Positions 1-7,196 of a stretch of 55,396 bases of DNA are shown in pieces. This stretch comes from Thermoleophilaceae bacterium (GTDB taxonomy: Bacteria; Actinomycetota; Thermoleophilia; Solirubrobacterales; Thermoleophilaceae), in contig JAICJR010000002.1 of the NCBI GenBank assembly GCA_025928345.1, forward strand, positions 1-55,396, given 5' to 3'. Each line of letters starts with the position of its first letter. Position 1 is the first letter of the stretch. The notes under the pieces are model-generated. The model was not told where the DNA came from, ran no database searches, and was given only the letters and a program-made list of their open reading frames with translations. Both the position numbers and the translations under genes were made by a program.

Positions 1-1210
1 AGTACCAGAGGTCCTTGGTGCGCTTGCGCCACTCATGCAGGTTCTCGGCCGTGGGCTCCTTGATTGCCGCGCTGTACGCGCGGCGTCCGCGCCTGTAGAT
101 CCGTTCCAGGCCCGGCTCGAGGGCATCGAAGCCGGGCTTGCGGAGCTGCCACCCTTCCACGCTCTCGCGAGCCGGGAGCAGGGTCGATTCGACACCGTGG
201 AGGGGCCCGCCATCGCCGTCCAGATCGGTACTGGCAGTGTCGCGCGCGCGCGCGAGTCCGGTCCGGAAGGCGCCGAGCTGGATCGCCCGGACCTCGAGCG
301 GGTAGCGCTTTGTCAGGCCGTCGAGGGACTCGATCAGCACCTGGCTGTCGCGCGACCCCGACAGCAGCCGGCCGGCATCGCGAAAGGCTTCGTTCTGACG
401 TTCGAATTCGACGTCGCCGAGCTCCCCGCGGACGAGGCGCGCGACCGCGCGCACGCGCTTGAGCGACTTGCGCGATTCGTGCACGGCCGTGCCCGGCTCT
501 TGGTCCGTGCGGCCCTCCGCGCGATCGAGCACCTCATCGATCTGGCCGAGCGCCACGCGCCGGATGCCCTCCGCCACCGGCTCCTCGGCACGCAGCCGGA
601 ACACGCGCTCGGCTCGCGCCCGGCTCTCGCGCGTGGCGAGACACTGGTTGCGGTACTCGGGATCTCCCGTGATCTCCCGGCCGAGCCAGTCCGGCGCCTG
701 GAACGCGGCGCTCGCCTCGAGTGTCGGGAACTCGACCTCGGCGACCGTGAGCCCCCTGAGCCAGCCGCCATACACGTCGAGCTCGATGCTCAGCCCGGCG
801 GCGCCCGCCGGAAGCACGTAGCGGCGCTTGCGACGCCGGCGGCCGGAGGTGAGCGGCCAGAGTGCGTCGAGGCTCGTCTCCGCGATGACGAGCTGCTGTT
901 CGATGCGCGCCTCGCCGGCACCCGCCTTGACGGTGAGCGTGGGCGGGCGCTCCCCATGCCGGCGCAGCCGCACCTCTACTGGGCCGTCGACCGCGAGGTA
1001 GCCCTGCTCGATCTCCTCGCTGGGCCGGCTCTCGAGGTCCGCGGGCAGCGCCTCGACAAGGTACTTGCGCTCGATCTCCAGTCCGTTAGAGCGGGCCGGG
1101 CGGGTCTTCGGCCGCCGGGCATCGAGCGCAACCGCCGCGCCCGCCGCCATCAGCGCGAGCCCGCTGAGCCGGTGTCTCCTGAGGACGCGTACGGCGTGCT
1201 GGTAGAGCAT
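1..1210 (-). CDS. CYTH-CHAD domain protein (C-terminus beyond window)
   Basis: I read this directly on the minus strand; the ORF track lacks it because no stop lies in the window. About 403 codons are visible. A short hydrophobic N-terminus is followed by a CYTH domain starting with the ExExK signature (EIERKYLVE, residues 45-53) and charged strands such as VEVRLRRHGERPPTLTVK. From about residue 210 there is a helical CHAD domain with its His-rich repeats (AVHESRKSLKRVRAVARLVR and HEWRKRTKDLWY). CYTH proteins bind or hydrolyse triphosphates and CHAD domains bind polyphosphate. The ATG lies 10 nt after the ATPase stop with GGTGG before it. Being the third gene after PPK2 supports a role in polyphosphate binding or turnover. 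Whether it has triphosphatase activity is inferred. Confidence 0.88.
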   Translation of the reverse strand, partial: MLYQHAVRVLRRHRLSGLALMAAGAAVALDARRPKTRPARSNGLEIERKYLVEALPADLESRPSEEIEQGYLAVDGPVEVRLRRHGERPPTLTVKAGAGEARIEQQLVIAETSLDALWPLTSGRRRRKRRYVLPAGAAGLSIELDVYGGWLRGLTVAEVEFPTLEASAAFQAPDWLGREITGDPEYRNQCLATRESRARAERVFRLRAEEPVAEGIRRVALGQIDEVLDRAEGRTDQEPGTAVHESRKSLKRVRAVARLVRGELGDVEFERQNEAFRDAGRLLSGSRDSQVLIESLDGLTKRYPLEVRAIQLGAFRTGLARARDTASTDLDGDGGPLHGVESTLLPARESVEGWQLRKPGFDALEPGLERIYRRGRRAYSAAIKEPTAENLHEWRKRTKDLWY

Positions 1211-1220
1211 GCCGTCCACC

Positions 1221-3935
1221 TCACCCGGTAGGGCGGCGCGCCACCCGCTTGCCGAGCTCCCAAAGCCCGAACAGCACCACGGCGGCGAGCAGCGCCAGGC
1301 CGAACTGCCCGGCCGTGAGCGGCCGCGTGCCGAGCAGCCGCTGCATCGCGTCCATCTGCGTGACGAGCACCGCCAGCACGATCTGGCCGAGCGCGGTGAA
1401 AGTGAGCGTCCGGTTGTCGAGCGTGTCGGACCTCACCGCCGAGAGCCAGATGCTGCGGCTCTCGAAGGCCGCTATGACGATCATCAACGAGAACGCCGTG
1501 AGCCCGATCGAGGAGCCCACCGCAACGCTGCCGTAGTGGGACTTTCCGAAGTAGATGAGGGCGTCGAGCACGATCGCCATGTACAGGCCCACGAGCCCCG
1601 CGGTGGCGAGCAGACTGCGCGTGACGATCGACTCGTCGCTCGGTCGCGGGCGCAGCTTCATCAGACCTGGCGTGGCCTTGTCCAGCCCGAGCGCCATGCC
1701 GAGCGGCGCGCTCACCAGGAAGTGGATCCACAGCACCTGCGGCGAGCTGAACGGCTGCCCCGCAGCGATGTTGAGCAGCGTCGCGCCGAGGAACGTGAGC
1801 ACGAACGCCACGAGCGTGATCAGCACGAAGCGGACGTACTTGCTCAGGTTGTCGTACACCTTGCGGCCCTGGGCCACCGCGTGCACGATCGTCGCGAAGT
1901 TGTCGTCGGACAGGATCATGCGGCCGGCGTTCTTCGCCACCTCGGTGCCGCTGCCCATCGCGATCCCGATGTGCGCGGCCTTGATCGCCGGCGCGTCGTT
2001 GACGCCGTCGCCGGTCATCGCCACAACCTCGCCCTTCTTCTTCAGCGTGTCGACCAGCAGCACCTTGTGCTCCGGCGCCACGCGGCCAACCACTCCGATC
2101 CGGTCGATCCGCGACAGCCGTTCCTCCTCGCTGAGCGCGGCGAACTCGGAGCCGAGGATCGCCTCCCCCTCGATGCCGAGTTGGCGCGCGATCGCCGTGC
2201 CCGTGACCACGTCGTCGCCCGTGACCATGCGCAGGCGGATGTGCGCGCCCTGCGCGTCGCGCACCGCGGGCTTCGACTCCTTGCGCGCGGGGTCCACCAT
2301 GCCCACGAGGCTCGTGAGCTCGAGCCCGTCGACGTAGCCGAGGAGGTCGCCATTCGGGTCGAACGAGCCCGCATCGAGGTCGTGCACGCCGGCCGCCATC
2401 ACGCGCAGCCCGCGCTTCTCGAGGCGCTTGACGTTCGCCTCGGTGTCCTGCTGCAGCCGGTCGTCCCAGGGCAGCCGCGTGCCGTCCGACAGAGCGCCGG
2501 ACGCGTGGCTCATCACGGCCGGCGCCGCACCCTTCACGAAGCAGCGCACGACCTGCCTGCCCGAGTCGTCCTCCGCGCGCGTGAATGCCGCCATCAGCTT
2601 GTACGTGGGGTCGAACGGGAGCGTGGCCAGGCGCGGATAGCGCTCGCGCGTGGCGTCGATGTCGAGTCCCGCCTTGCTGCCCAGCACCAGCAGCGCACCC
2701 TCGGTGGGATCGCCCACCACCTCGCCGTCCACGAGCTGCGCGTCGCTCGCGACGATGTAGGGAAGGATCGCCTGCTCGATCGTGGGGCTCGAGCCGGCGG
2801 CGTGGTGGACCTTCCCGTCGAGCGAGTAGCCGCCGCCGGAGATGGTGTAGCGGTCGCTCGGGTCGACCACCTCCACGGCGGTCATCTGGTTGAGCGTGAG
2901 CGTGCCCGTCTTGTCGGAGTTGATCGCGGACGTCGAGCCGAGCGTCTCCACAGAGCTCAGGTCCTTCACCACGGCGCCCTGCTTCGCGAGCTCGGACGCC
3001 CCGAGCGACATGATCACCTGGAGCACCGTGGGCATGGCCTCGGGGATCGACGCGATGGCGAGCGCCACCGCGCTCGTGAACAGCACGGTGCTGGACTGCC
3101 CGCGCTCCGCGCCCAGCGCGAACATCACGGCCATCGTGATCCCGGCGGCGCCGGCGATCCACAGTGTGAGCGTGTTGAGCTGACGCGTCAGCGGCGTCTG
3201 CTCCTTCGCCGTCGCGGCGAGCATGCCCGCGATCTTTCCCACCTGCGAGTCCGCGCCGGTGGCCGTGACGATGGCGACGCCGCTGCCATGCGTCACCGGG
3301 GTGTGCATGAAGGCCATGTTGATCTGGTCGCCAGGGGAGAGGTCCATGTCCTCGAGGGCGTCCGTCTCCTTCGCCACCGGGGCGCTCTCGCCGGTGAGCT
3401 CGGCCTCGTCTATCTGAAGGGCGCTCGCGTCGATGATCCGTGCATCCGCGGGCACCGCGCCCCCGGCGGCGAGCGTGATGACGTCGCCCACCACCACCTG
3501 GTCGGCTGGTATCTCGGCGTCTGAGCCGTCGCGAAGGACGCGCGCGCTGGCCTGCACCATCGACTTGAGCGCGTTCATCGCGCTCTCCGCCTTCCCCTCC
3601 TGGCGAAGCGCCACGACCGCGTTCAGCACCGTGATCAGAAGCAGCATCACCGCCGTGCTCCACTCCTGAATCGCGAGCGAGACGATCGCGGCGCCCACCA
3701 GGATGATCTGCATGTAACTCCGGTACTGGTCGACGAAGCGGCGCCAGGTGGGCACCTCGGCCTCGGCCGGCAGGGCGTTCGGGCCGTGGCTCCTCAGGAG
3801 CTCCGCCGCGCGCTCCGACGACAGGCCCGCCGTGGGATCCACACCGAGCCGGGCCGCCACGTCGTTCCCGGAGAGGGCGTACCAGCGGTTCGTCTGGCTG
3901 GTGGCGCGTGGAGCTCTCTGGACGGCCGTGGCCAT
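1221..3935 (-). CDS. P2-like cation-translocating P-type ATPase
   Basis: This 904-residue protein has the full P-type ATPase set: an N-terminal cation-ATPase domain, the TGES actuator loop, the phosphorylation site DKTGTLT, MTGDGVNDAPA in the P domain, and about ten membrane segments. The M4 motif reads PEAMP instead of the usual PEGLP, keeping the glutamate. The M6 segment reads LWIHFLVSAPLG where calcium pumps have an LWVN-L-TDG-P pattern, so the M6 Asn/Asp ligands are missing and the transported ion is uncertain. The start lies 4 nt after the PPK2 stop, so the two are cotranscribed from the class 1 promoter upstream of PPK2. The pump presumably moves a cation across the inner membrane using ATP. 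Confidence 0.9.
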   Translation of the reverse strand: MATAVQRAPRATSQTNRWYALSGNDVAARLGVDPTAGLSSERAAELLRSHGPNALPAEAEVPTWRRFVDQYRSYMQIILVGAAIVSLAIQEWSTAVMLLLITVLNAVVALRQEGKAESAMNALKSMVQASARVLRDGSDAEIPADQVVVGDVITLAAGGAVPADARIIDASALQIDEAELTGESAPVAKETDALEDMDLSPGDQINMAFMHTPVTHGSGVAIVTATGADSQVGKIAGMLAATAKEQTPLTRQLNTLTLWIAGAAGITMAVMFALGAERGQSSTVLFTSAVALAIASIPEAMPTVLQVIMSLGASELAKQGAVVKDLSSVETLGSTSAINSDKTGTLTLNQMTAVEVVDPSDRYTISGGGYSLDGKVHHAAGSSPTIEQAILPYIVASDAQLVDGEVVGDPTEGALLVLGSKAGLDIDATRERYPRLATLPFDPTYKLMAAFTRAEDDSGRQVVRCFVKGAAPAVMSHASGALSDGTRLPWDDRLQQDTEANVKRLEKRGLRVMAAGVHDLDAGSFDPNGDLLGYVDGLELTSLVGMVDPARKESKPAVRDAQGAHIRLRMVTGDDVVTGTAIARQLGIEGEAILGSEFAALSEEERLSRIDRIGVVGRVAPEHKVLLVDTLKKKGEVVAMTGDGVNDAPAIKAAHIGIAMGSGTEVAKNAGRMILSDDNFATIVHAVAQGRKVYDNLSKYVRFVLITLVAFVLTFLGATLLNIAAGQPFSSPQVLWIHFLVSAPLGMALGLDKATPGLMKLRPRPSDESIVTRSLLATAGLVGLYMAIVLDALIYFGKSHYGSVAVGSSIGLTAFSLMIVIAAFESRSIWLSAVRSDTLDNRTLTFTALGQIVLAVLVTQMDAMQRLLGTRPLTAGQFGLALLAAVVLFGLWELGKRVARRPTG

Positions 3936-3939
3936 GGGC

Positions 3940-4944
3940 TCAGCCGGCGGCCCCGCCTGCCACAGGAACGTCCTTTGCCCGGCCGTCGCCGTTTCCGGCC
4001 TTCCGGCGCAGCTCCGCCTCGAAGGGATCCGGCGCTGCGCCGTCAGGCGCCTCCGCCTCGAGTCCCCCCTTCACCTCCTGGAGCTGCTGACGCCTTTCGT
4101 CGCTCACCGCCGGGAAGCGCGGGTCGATCTCCATGAGCGTGTGGGCGAGCACCGCGGCCGCGCCGATCCGCATGAACCACTTCCGGTCCGCGGGGATCAC
4201 GTACCAGGGCGCCCACTCGGTGCTCGTGTGGGAGAGCGTCTCGGACATCGCCTTGCGGTAGTCGTCGAAGCACTCGCGCTCCCGCACGTCGGCGGCGGAG
4301 AACTTCCAGTTGTGGTCGGGCAGATCGATCCTCCGCAGAAAGCGCCGCCGCTGCTCCTCCTTGGACAGGTTCAGGAACAGCTTCACGATCCGGAAGCCGT
4401 TGTCTGTGAGGTAGCGCTCCCAGTCGTTGATCTCGCGGTAGCGCCTGTTCCAGATGTCGCCCTTCTTCGCCGCGCGGGGCAGCCTCTGGCGGTCGAGGTT
4501 CTCCGGGTGCACGCGCACCACGAGCGTTTCCTCGTAGTACGAGCGGTTGAAGATCCCGATCTCGCCGCGCGCCGGCAGCCGCTTCGCGTAGCGCCAGAGG
4601 AAGTCGTGGTCGAGCTCCTCGGCGGACGGCACCTTGAAGCCGTGGACGGACACGCCCTGCGGGTTCACCCCGCTCATCACATGCCGGATCGTCCCGTCCT
4701 TGCCGGCAGCGTCCAGAGCCTGGAGGACGAGCAGCACCCCCCAGGTGTCCTGCGCCGCCAGTCGTTCCTGATACTCCGCGAGGATCTTCACCCCTTCGGC
4801 GAGCAGCTTGCGCCCCTTGCGCTTCTTCTTGACTCCGGCCTTGAACGCCGGGTCGAAGTCCCGGCCGAGCTTCACCTTCGAGCCAGGCTCGACGCGAAAC
4901 GGCTCGATGAACTCTGCGATTCGATGCTGGGCGTCGTCGGCCAC
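3940..4944 (-). CDS. ppk2: Polyphosphate kinase 2 family protein
   Basis: This 334-residue protein is a PPK2-fold phosphotransferase. The Walker A-like loop is ALDAAGKDGTIRH (about residues 75-87) after LLVLQ, followed by VNPQGVSVHGFKVPS, the NRSYYEE Walker B/lid segment near residue 133, and the RRRFLRRIDLPDHNWKFS region typical of the family. PPK2 enzymes transfer phosphate between polyphosphate and nucleoside mono- or diphosphates, usually to regenerate ADP/ATP or GTP. The subclass, and so mono- versus diphosphate use, cannot be fixed by eye. It is the first gene of an operon with a P-type ATPase and a CYTH-CHAD protein. Its promoter is a class 1 element whose -10 (GATGCT) ends about 40 nt before the ATG. 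Confidence 0.93.
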   Translation of the reverse strand: MADDAQHRIAEFIEPFRVEPGSKVKLGRDFDPAFKAGVKKKRKGRKLLAEGVKILAEYQERLAAQDTWGVLLVLQALDAAGKDGTIRHVMSGVNPQGVSVHGFKVPSAEELDHDFLWRYAKRLPARGEIGIFNRSYYEETLVVRVHPENLDRQRLPRAAKKGDIWNRRYREINDWERYLTDNGFRIVKLFLNLSKEEQRRRFLRRIDLPDHNWKFSAADVRERECFDDYRKAMSETLSHTSTEWAPWYVIPADRKWFMRIGAAAVLAHTLMEIDPRFPAVSDERRQQLQEVKGGLEAEAPDGAAPDPFEAELRRKAGNGDGRAKDVPVAGGAAG

Positions 4945-4984
4945 CTGGCAGCTCCGGTTTCGGGGCGCGTTCTACGTCAGCCTG

Positions 4985-5029
4985 AGCATCGAGGCTGACC
5001 CCGCCCGCTTCATCACCCCGATCGGGTGA
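4985..5029 (-). promoter_or_regulatory. Class 1 stress promoter, PPK2 operon
   Basis: On the minus strand the 19-mer TCACCCGATCGGGGTGATG (5011-5029) contains the inverted repeat TCAYCC-N5-GGRTGA with one extra G. Exactly 33 nt after TCACCC is GATGCT (4985-4990) as the -10. The element overlaps the YihY stop codon, so it is a promoter embedded at the end of the upstream gene. Confidence 0.75.
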
Positions 5030-5846
5030 ACCAGGTTCCGCGGCGCTCGTGGAGCGTGGCATTGAGGAACATCGCCGCCACGAGCACGCGGGCCACGAGG
5101 AACAGCCCGACGAGCACGACGGTGGAGGCGCCGAGCGCCCCGTACAGCTTCGGGGACCTCTCGAGCTTGTCGGACAGGTAGTAGACGACGAACAGGTGGA
5201 TGCCGGTGAGGCCGCAGCCAACGAGCACCGCGCCCGGGAGCTCCGCCCTTGCGGCGAGACGCTCGGGCCGTGGCAGGAAGCTGAACGCGAGCAGGGCGAG
5301 CGCCAGGAAGGCCGCTCCTGCGCCGCCGGTGGCGAGCCACCCGAGGCCCGGGGCGTGGCTGCGGACCCAGGAGGCGATCGTCGTCGCGGTGAGGCCGAGC
5401 ACGAAGATGCCGGTGAACGCCGCGCTGGCGCGCAGCGGCCTTCGCAGCCGCCGCGGCTCGAGCTGCCAGGCGATGAACGCCGCCACCCGGAGGGCGCGGA
5501 CTGCGCCGATGCCGAAGTAGACGAGCAGGATCAGGCCCGCCGCGAGGAAGTACCAGCGCGCATGGGCGCCGCTCTGCACGGCAGCGGCCGCGGAGCGCGC
5601 CGCCACTCCGCTCAGCCCGAAGCTCTTCCCGGCGTCCACCAGGCTTTTCTGGCTCGACTCGACCCAGAAGCTGGCGGCGGCGGCCACCAGGAGCCCGAAC
5701 GCCACGAGCCAGAAGAAGAGCCGGTAGGCGAGCCCGCCGGCGAGCAGCGCCGCGCCGGACCGCTGCTCGCGCTCCATCGAGTCGAAGAAGGCGAGCGCCG
5801 CCGGCATGCGTCGCGCTCGGGCGACCGCCTGCTTGCTCTTGGTCAC
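5013..5846 (-). CDS. YihY/BrkB-family inner membrane protein
   Basis: The track ORF starts at 5945, but the class 1 -10 box (GACCAT, 5854-5859) lies 7 nt upstream of a GTG at 5846, so I place a leaderless start there (VTKSKQAVARAR). That gives 277 residues with about six hydrophobic helices. The family-typical first motif FFDSMEREQRSGAALLAGGLAYRLFFW is followed by segments around WYFLAAGLILLVYFGIGAVRAL and VLVGLFLVARVLVAAMFLNA. YihY/BrkB proteins were once called ribonuclease BN, but their function is unresolved; envelope roles are suspected. It lies directly upstream of the PPK2 operon on the same strand and shares its promoter class. Confidence 0.85.
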   Translation of the reverse strand: MTKSKQAVARARRMPAALAFFDSMEREQRSGAALLAGGLAYRLFFWLVAFGLLVAAAASFWVESSQKSLVDAGKSFGLSGVAARSAAAAVQSGAHARWYFLAAGLILLVYFGIGAVRALRVAAFIAWQLEPRRLRRPLRASAAFTGIFVLGLTATTIASWVRSHAPGLGWLATGGAGAAFLALALLAFSFLPRPERLAARAELPGAVLVGCGLTGIHLFVVYYLSDKLERSPKLYGALGASTVVLVGLFLVARVLVAAMFLNATLHERRGTWFTRSG

Positions 5847-5853
5847 CGGGGCG

Positions 5854-5898
5854 ATGGTCCCGCCGCCGTCGCGGAAGCGCGTCGCCCGGATTGGGTGA
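5854..5898 (-). promoter_or_regulatory. Class 1 stress promoter, YihY gene (leaderless)
   Basis: TCACCCAATCCGGGCGACG (5880-5898, minus) is followed after exactly 33 nt by the -10 GACCAT (5854-5859) and, 7 nt later, the GTG start. The second half-site is degenerate (GGGCGA). It lies back to back with the class 2 promoter at 5911-5950. Confidence 0.7.
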
Positions 5899-5910
5899 CC
5901 CTGGGCCACT

Positions 5911-5950
5911 GGTGCATGCACCCCCGGTGCTGGCAGGCGGGCCACATTGT
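5911..5950 (+). promoter_or_regulatory. Class 2 promoter, RsbW-like gene
   Basis: The perfect 12-bp palindrome GGTGCATGCACC (5911-5922) is followed by GGCAGGCGGGCCACATTGTC, with the presumed -10 CATTGT at 5945-5950. The spacing from palindrome to CATTG is identical at three other sites (25154, 23604, 31002), and the 25154 site matches over about 40 bp. Confidence 0.7.
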
Positions 5951-6007
5951 CCGGCCCCGGCGCTGCTGCGAACCTCGTTACAACGATCCCGTCTCCGCGT
6001 CGCCAAT

Positions 6008-6379
6008 TTGACCTACAGCGCCACCCACGCCTCCCGCCAGTTGCGCTTCGAGGTGCGCACCGGCGGCAACCCGGGAGCGCTCGCCCGCCGCCAGCTCGAC
6101 TATGTGGCGAACGAGATCGACCACTCGACGTTCGCGCGGCTCCGGCTGCTCGTCAGCGAGCTGGTGAACCGCGCGGCAGGGGATCCCGAGCGTGTGTCCG
6201 TGGAGGTGTCGGTGACGGTGTCGCAGGCCGCGATCCGCGCGGTGGTCCTGGACGACTCCTGCGGCGAGCCGCGCGTCCTTGACTGGGCGCTCCTGCTGGT
6301 CGGCCGCATCGCGGACCGCTGGGGCGTGGGGCAGGGCATCTGGTTCGAGCTCGACACGCCGCGGCGCCAGGCGGCGTAG
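6008..6379 (+). CDS. RsbW-like HATPase-fold protein with degenerate ATP boxes
   Basis: I chose a TTG start (LTYSATHASRQLRFEV) because the class 2 promoter lies inside the longer track ORF, giving 123 residues. The pattern follows anti-sigma/anti-anti-sigma-type kinases: RRQLDYVANEIDHSTFARLRLLVSELVNRAA corresponds to the first ATPase helices, and IADRWGVGQGIWFEL to the C-terminal strand. The N-box is ELVNRAA rather than ELVTNA, and the glycine-rich G1/G2 boxes are not recognisable, so ATP binding is doubtful. Such proteins usually bind sigma factors or antagonists in stress signalling; that role is inferred from fold alone. It is convergent with the channel gene, 3 nt apart. Confidence 0.65.
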   Translation: MTYSATHASRQLRFEVRTGGNPGALARRQLDYVANEIDHSTFARLRLLVSELVNRAAGDPERVSVEVSVTVSQAAIRAVVLDDSCGEPRVLDWALLLVGRIADRWGVGQGIWFELDTPRRQAA

Positions 6380-6382
6380 CGA

Positions 6383-7129
6383 TCAGGCTCGCGGCGGGGG
6401 CTCGCCGCGCGTCTGCTGCTTTGAGCGCACCCACTCGCCTGGGCGCCAGAGGCTCACCAGCCCGGCGATCATGGTGACGAGGAAGATCTGGCCGAGCAGC
6501 ATCTCGAGCCCGGCGAACATCTTGCCGGGCTGGCCCGCGGGCACGAGGTTGCCGTAGCCGGTCGTCGTGAGCGTGGTGAGGCTGAAGAAGAGGTAGTCGC
6601 CGGTACCGAGGTGCGCGGAGCTGCCGAAGAGCGGACCGGGCTGGAGCCGGTCGAGCCCCACGTAGAGAGAGGTGAAGAGCAGCGCGAAGATCAGGTACAC
6701 GCTGATTGCGCCGAGGATCGTCCGGAAGCCCACCTCCGCCTCGCTGATCACGGCGCGCAGCACGGCGAAGGCCGCCGCCGCGAGGAGGGCCGTCTGGAGG
6801 AGCGCGCTCAGCGCTAGCGGCGGAGCATCATCCGATGCCGCCGCGATCGCCGCGAGCAGCACCGCGAGCGCGGACAGGCGCCCAGCCCAGCGCACGAAAC
6901 GGTGCGCGATGCCGGCCGTGGCGAGCGCCAGGGTGGCGCTCGCGCAGGTCAGCGCCGCGATAGGCACGGCGGTCCAGCCGTGATATGGGGTCACGGACGC
7001 GAGCACGTAGGTAACGAGGACGAGGACGAGGACGAGGCCGAACGCGTTCGCGATCCGCTCCGCGGGCTCAGTCCACCGCTCGCCCGGCCGGCGTGAAAAG
7101 CTCGGCGGCTCGCGCGCGGTTTGCGGCAT
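6383..7129 (-). CDS. Two-pore-helix potassium channel family protein
   Basis: The start at MPQTAREPP is set by the class 1 -10 box 7 nt upstream; the track ORF begins 417 nt too early. The protein has 248 residues with several N-terminal hydrophobic helices, then the Ion_trans_2 pore. A helix (SVYLIFALLFTSLYVGL) leads to the pore helix and selectivity filter (FFSLTTLTTTGYGNLVP), and a final helix (GLEMLLGQIFLVTMIAGLVSLW). TTGYGN is the canonical K+ filter. No cytoplasmic ligand-binding domain is visible. It probably acts in K+ flux or membrane potential control under osmotic stress, in line with its promoter class. Confidence 0.9.
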   Translation of the reverse strand: MPQTAREPPSFSRRPGERWTEPAERIANAFGLVLVLVLVTYVLASVTPYHGWTAVPIAALTCASATLALATAGIAHRFVRWAGRLSALAVLLAAIAAASDDAPPLALSALLQTALLAAAAFAVLRAVISEAEVGFRTILGAISVYLIFALLFTSLYVGLDRLQPGPLFGSSAHLGTGDYLFFSLTTLTTTGYGNLVPAGQPGKMFAGLEMLLGQIFLVTMIAGLVSLWRPGEWVRSKQQTRGEPPPRA

Positions 7130-7136
7130 GCCGGCG

Positions 7137-7181
7137 ATGATCGATGCGCCCGCAGCCGCCCGCGTCATCCCGATCGGATGA
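7137..7181 (-). promoter_or_regulatory. Class 1 stress promoter, K+ channel (leaderless)
   Basis: TCATCCGATCGGGATGACG (7163-7181, minus) contains a perfect inverted repeat TCATCC-N5-GGATGA-type dyad. The -10 GATCAT (7137-7142) lies 33 nt beyond TCATCC and 7 nt before the ATG. It sits just upstream of the end of the sensor kinase gene on the same strand. Confidence 0.78.
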
Positions 7182-7196
7182 TTCGCAGCCGCCGCG

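Noticed and set aside
35-1231. 398-residue plus-strand ORF at the left edge
   Set aside because: It is the antisense shadow of the CYTH-CHAD gene: the minus strand gives recognisable EIERKYLVE and HEWRKRTKDLWY motifs, while the plus-strand protein has none.
1209-3524. 771-residue plus-strand ORF and the 837-residue minus ORF at 1150-3663
   Set aside because: Both are shadow frames of the P-type ATPase; they are Arg/His-rich with no domain signal.
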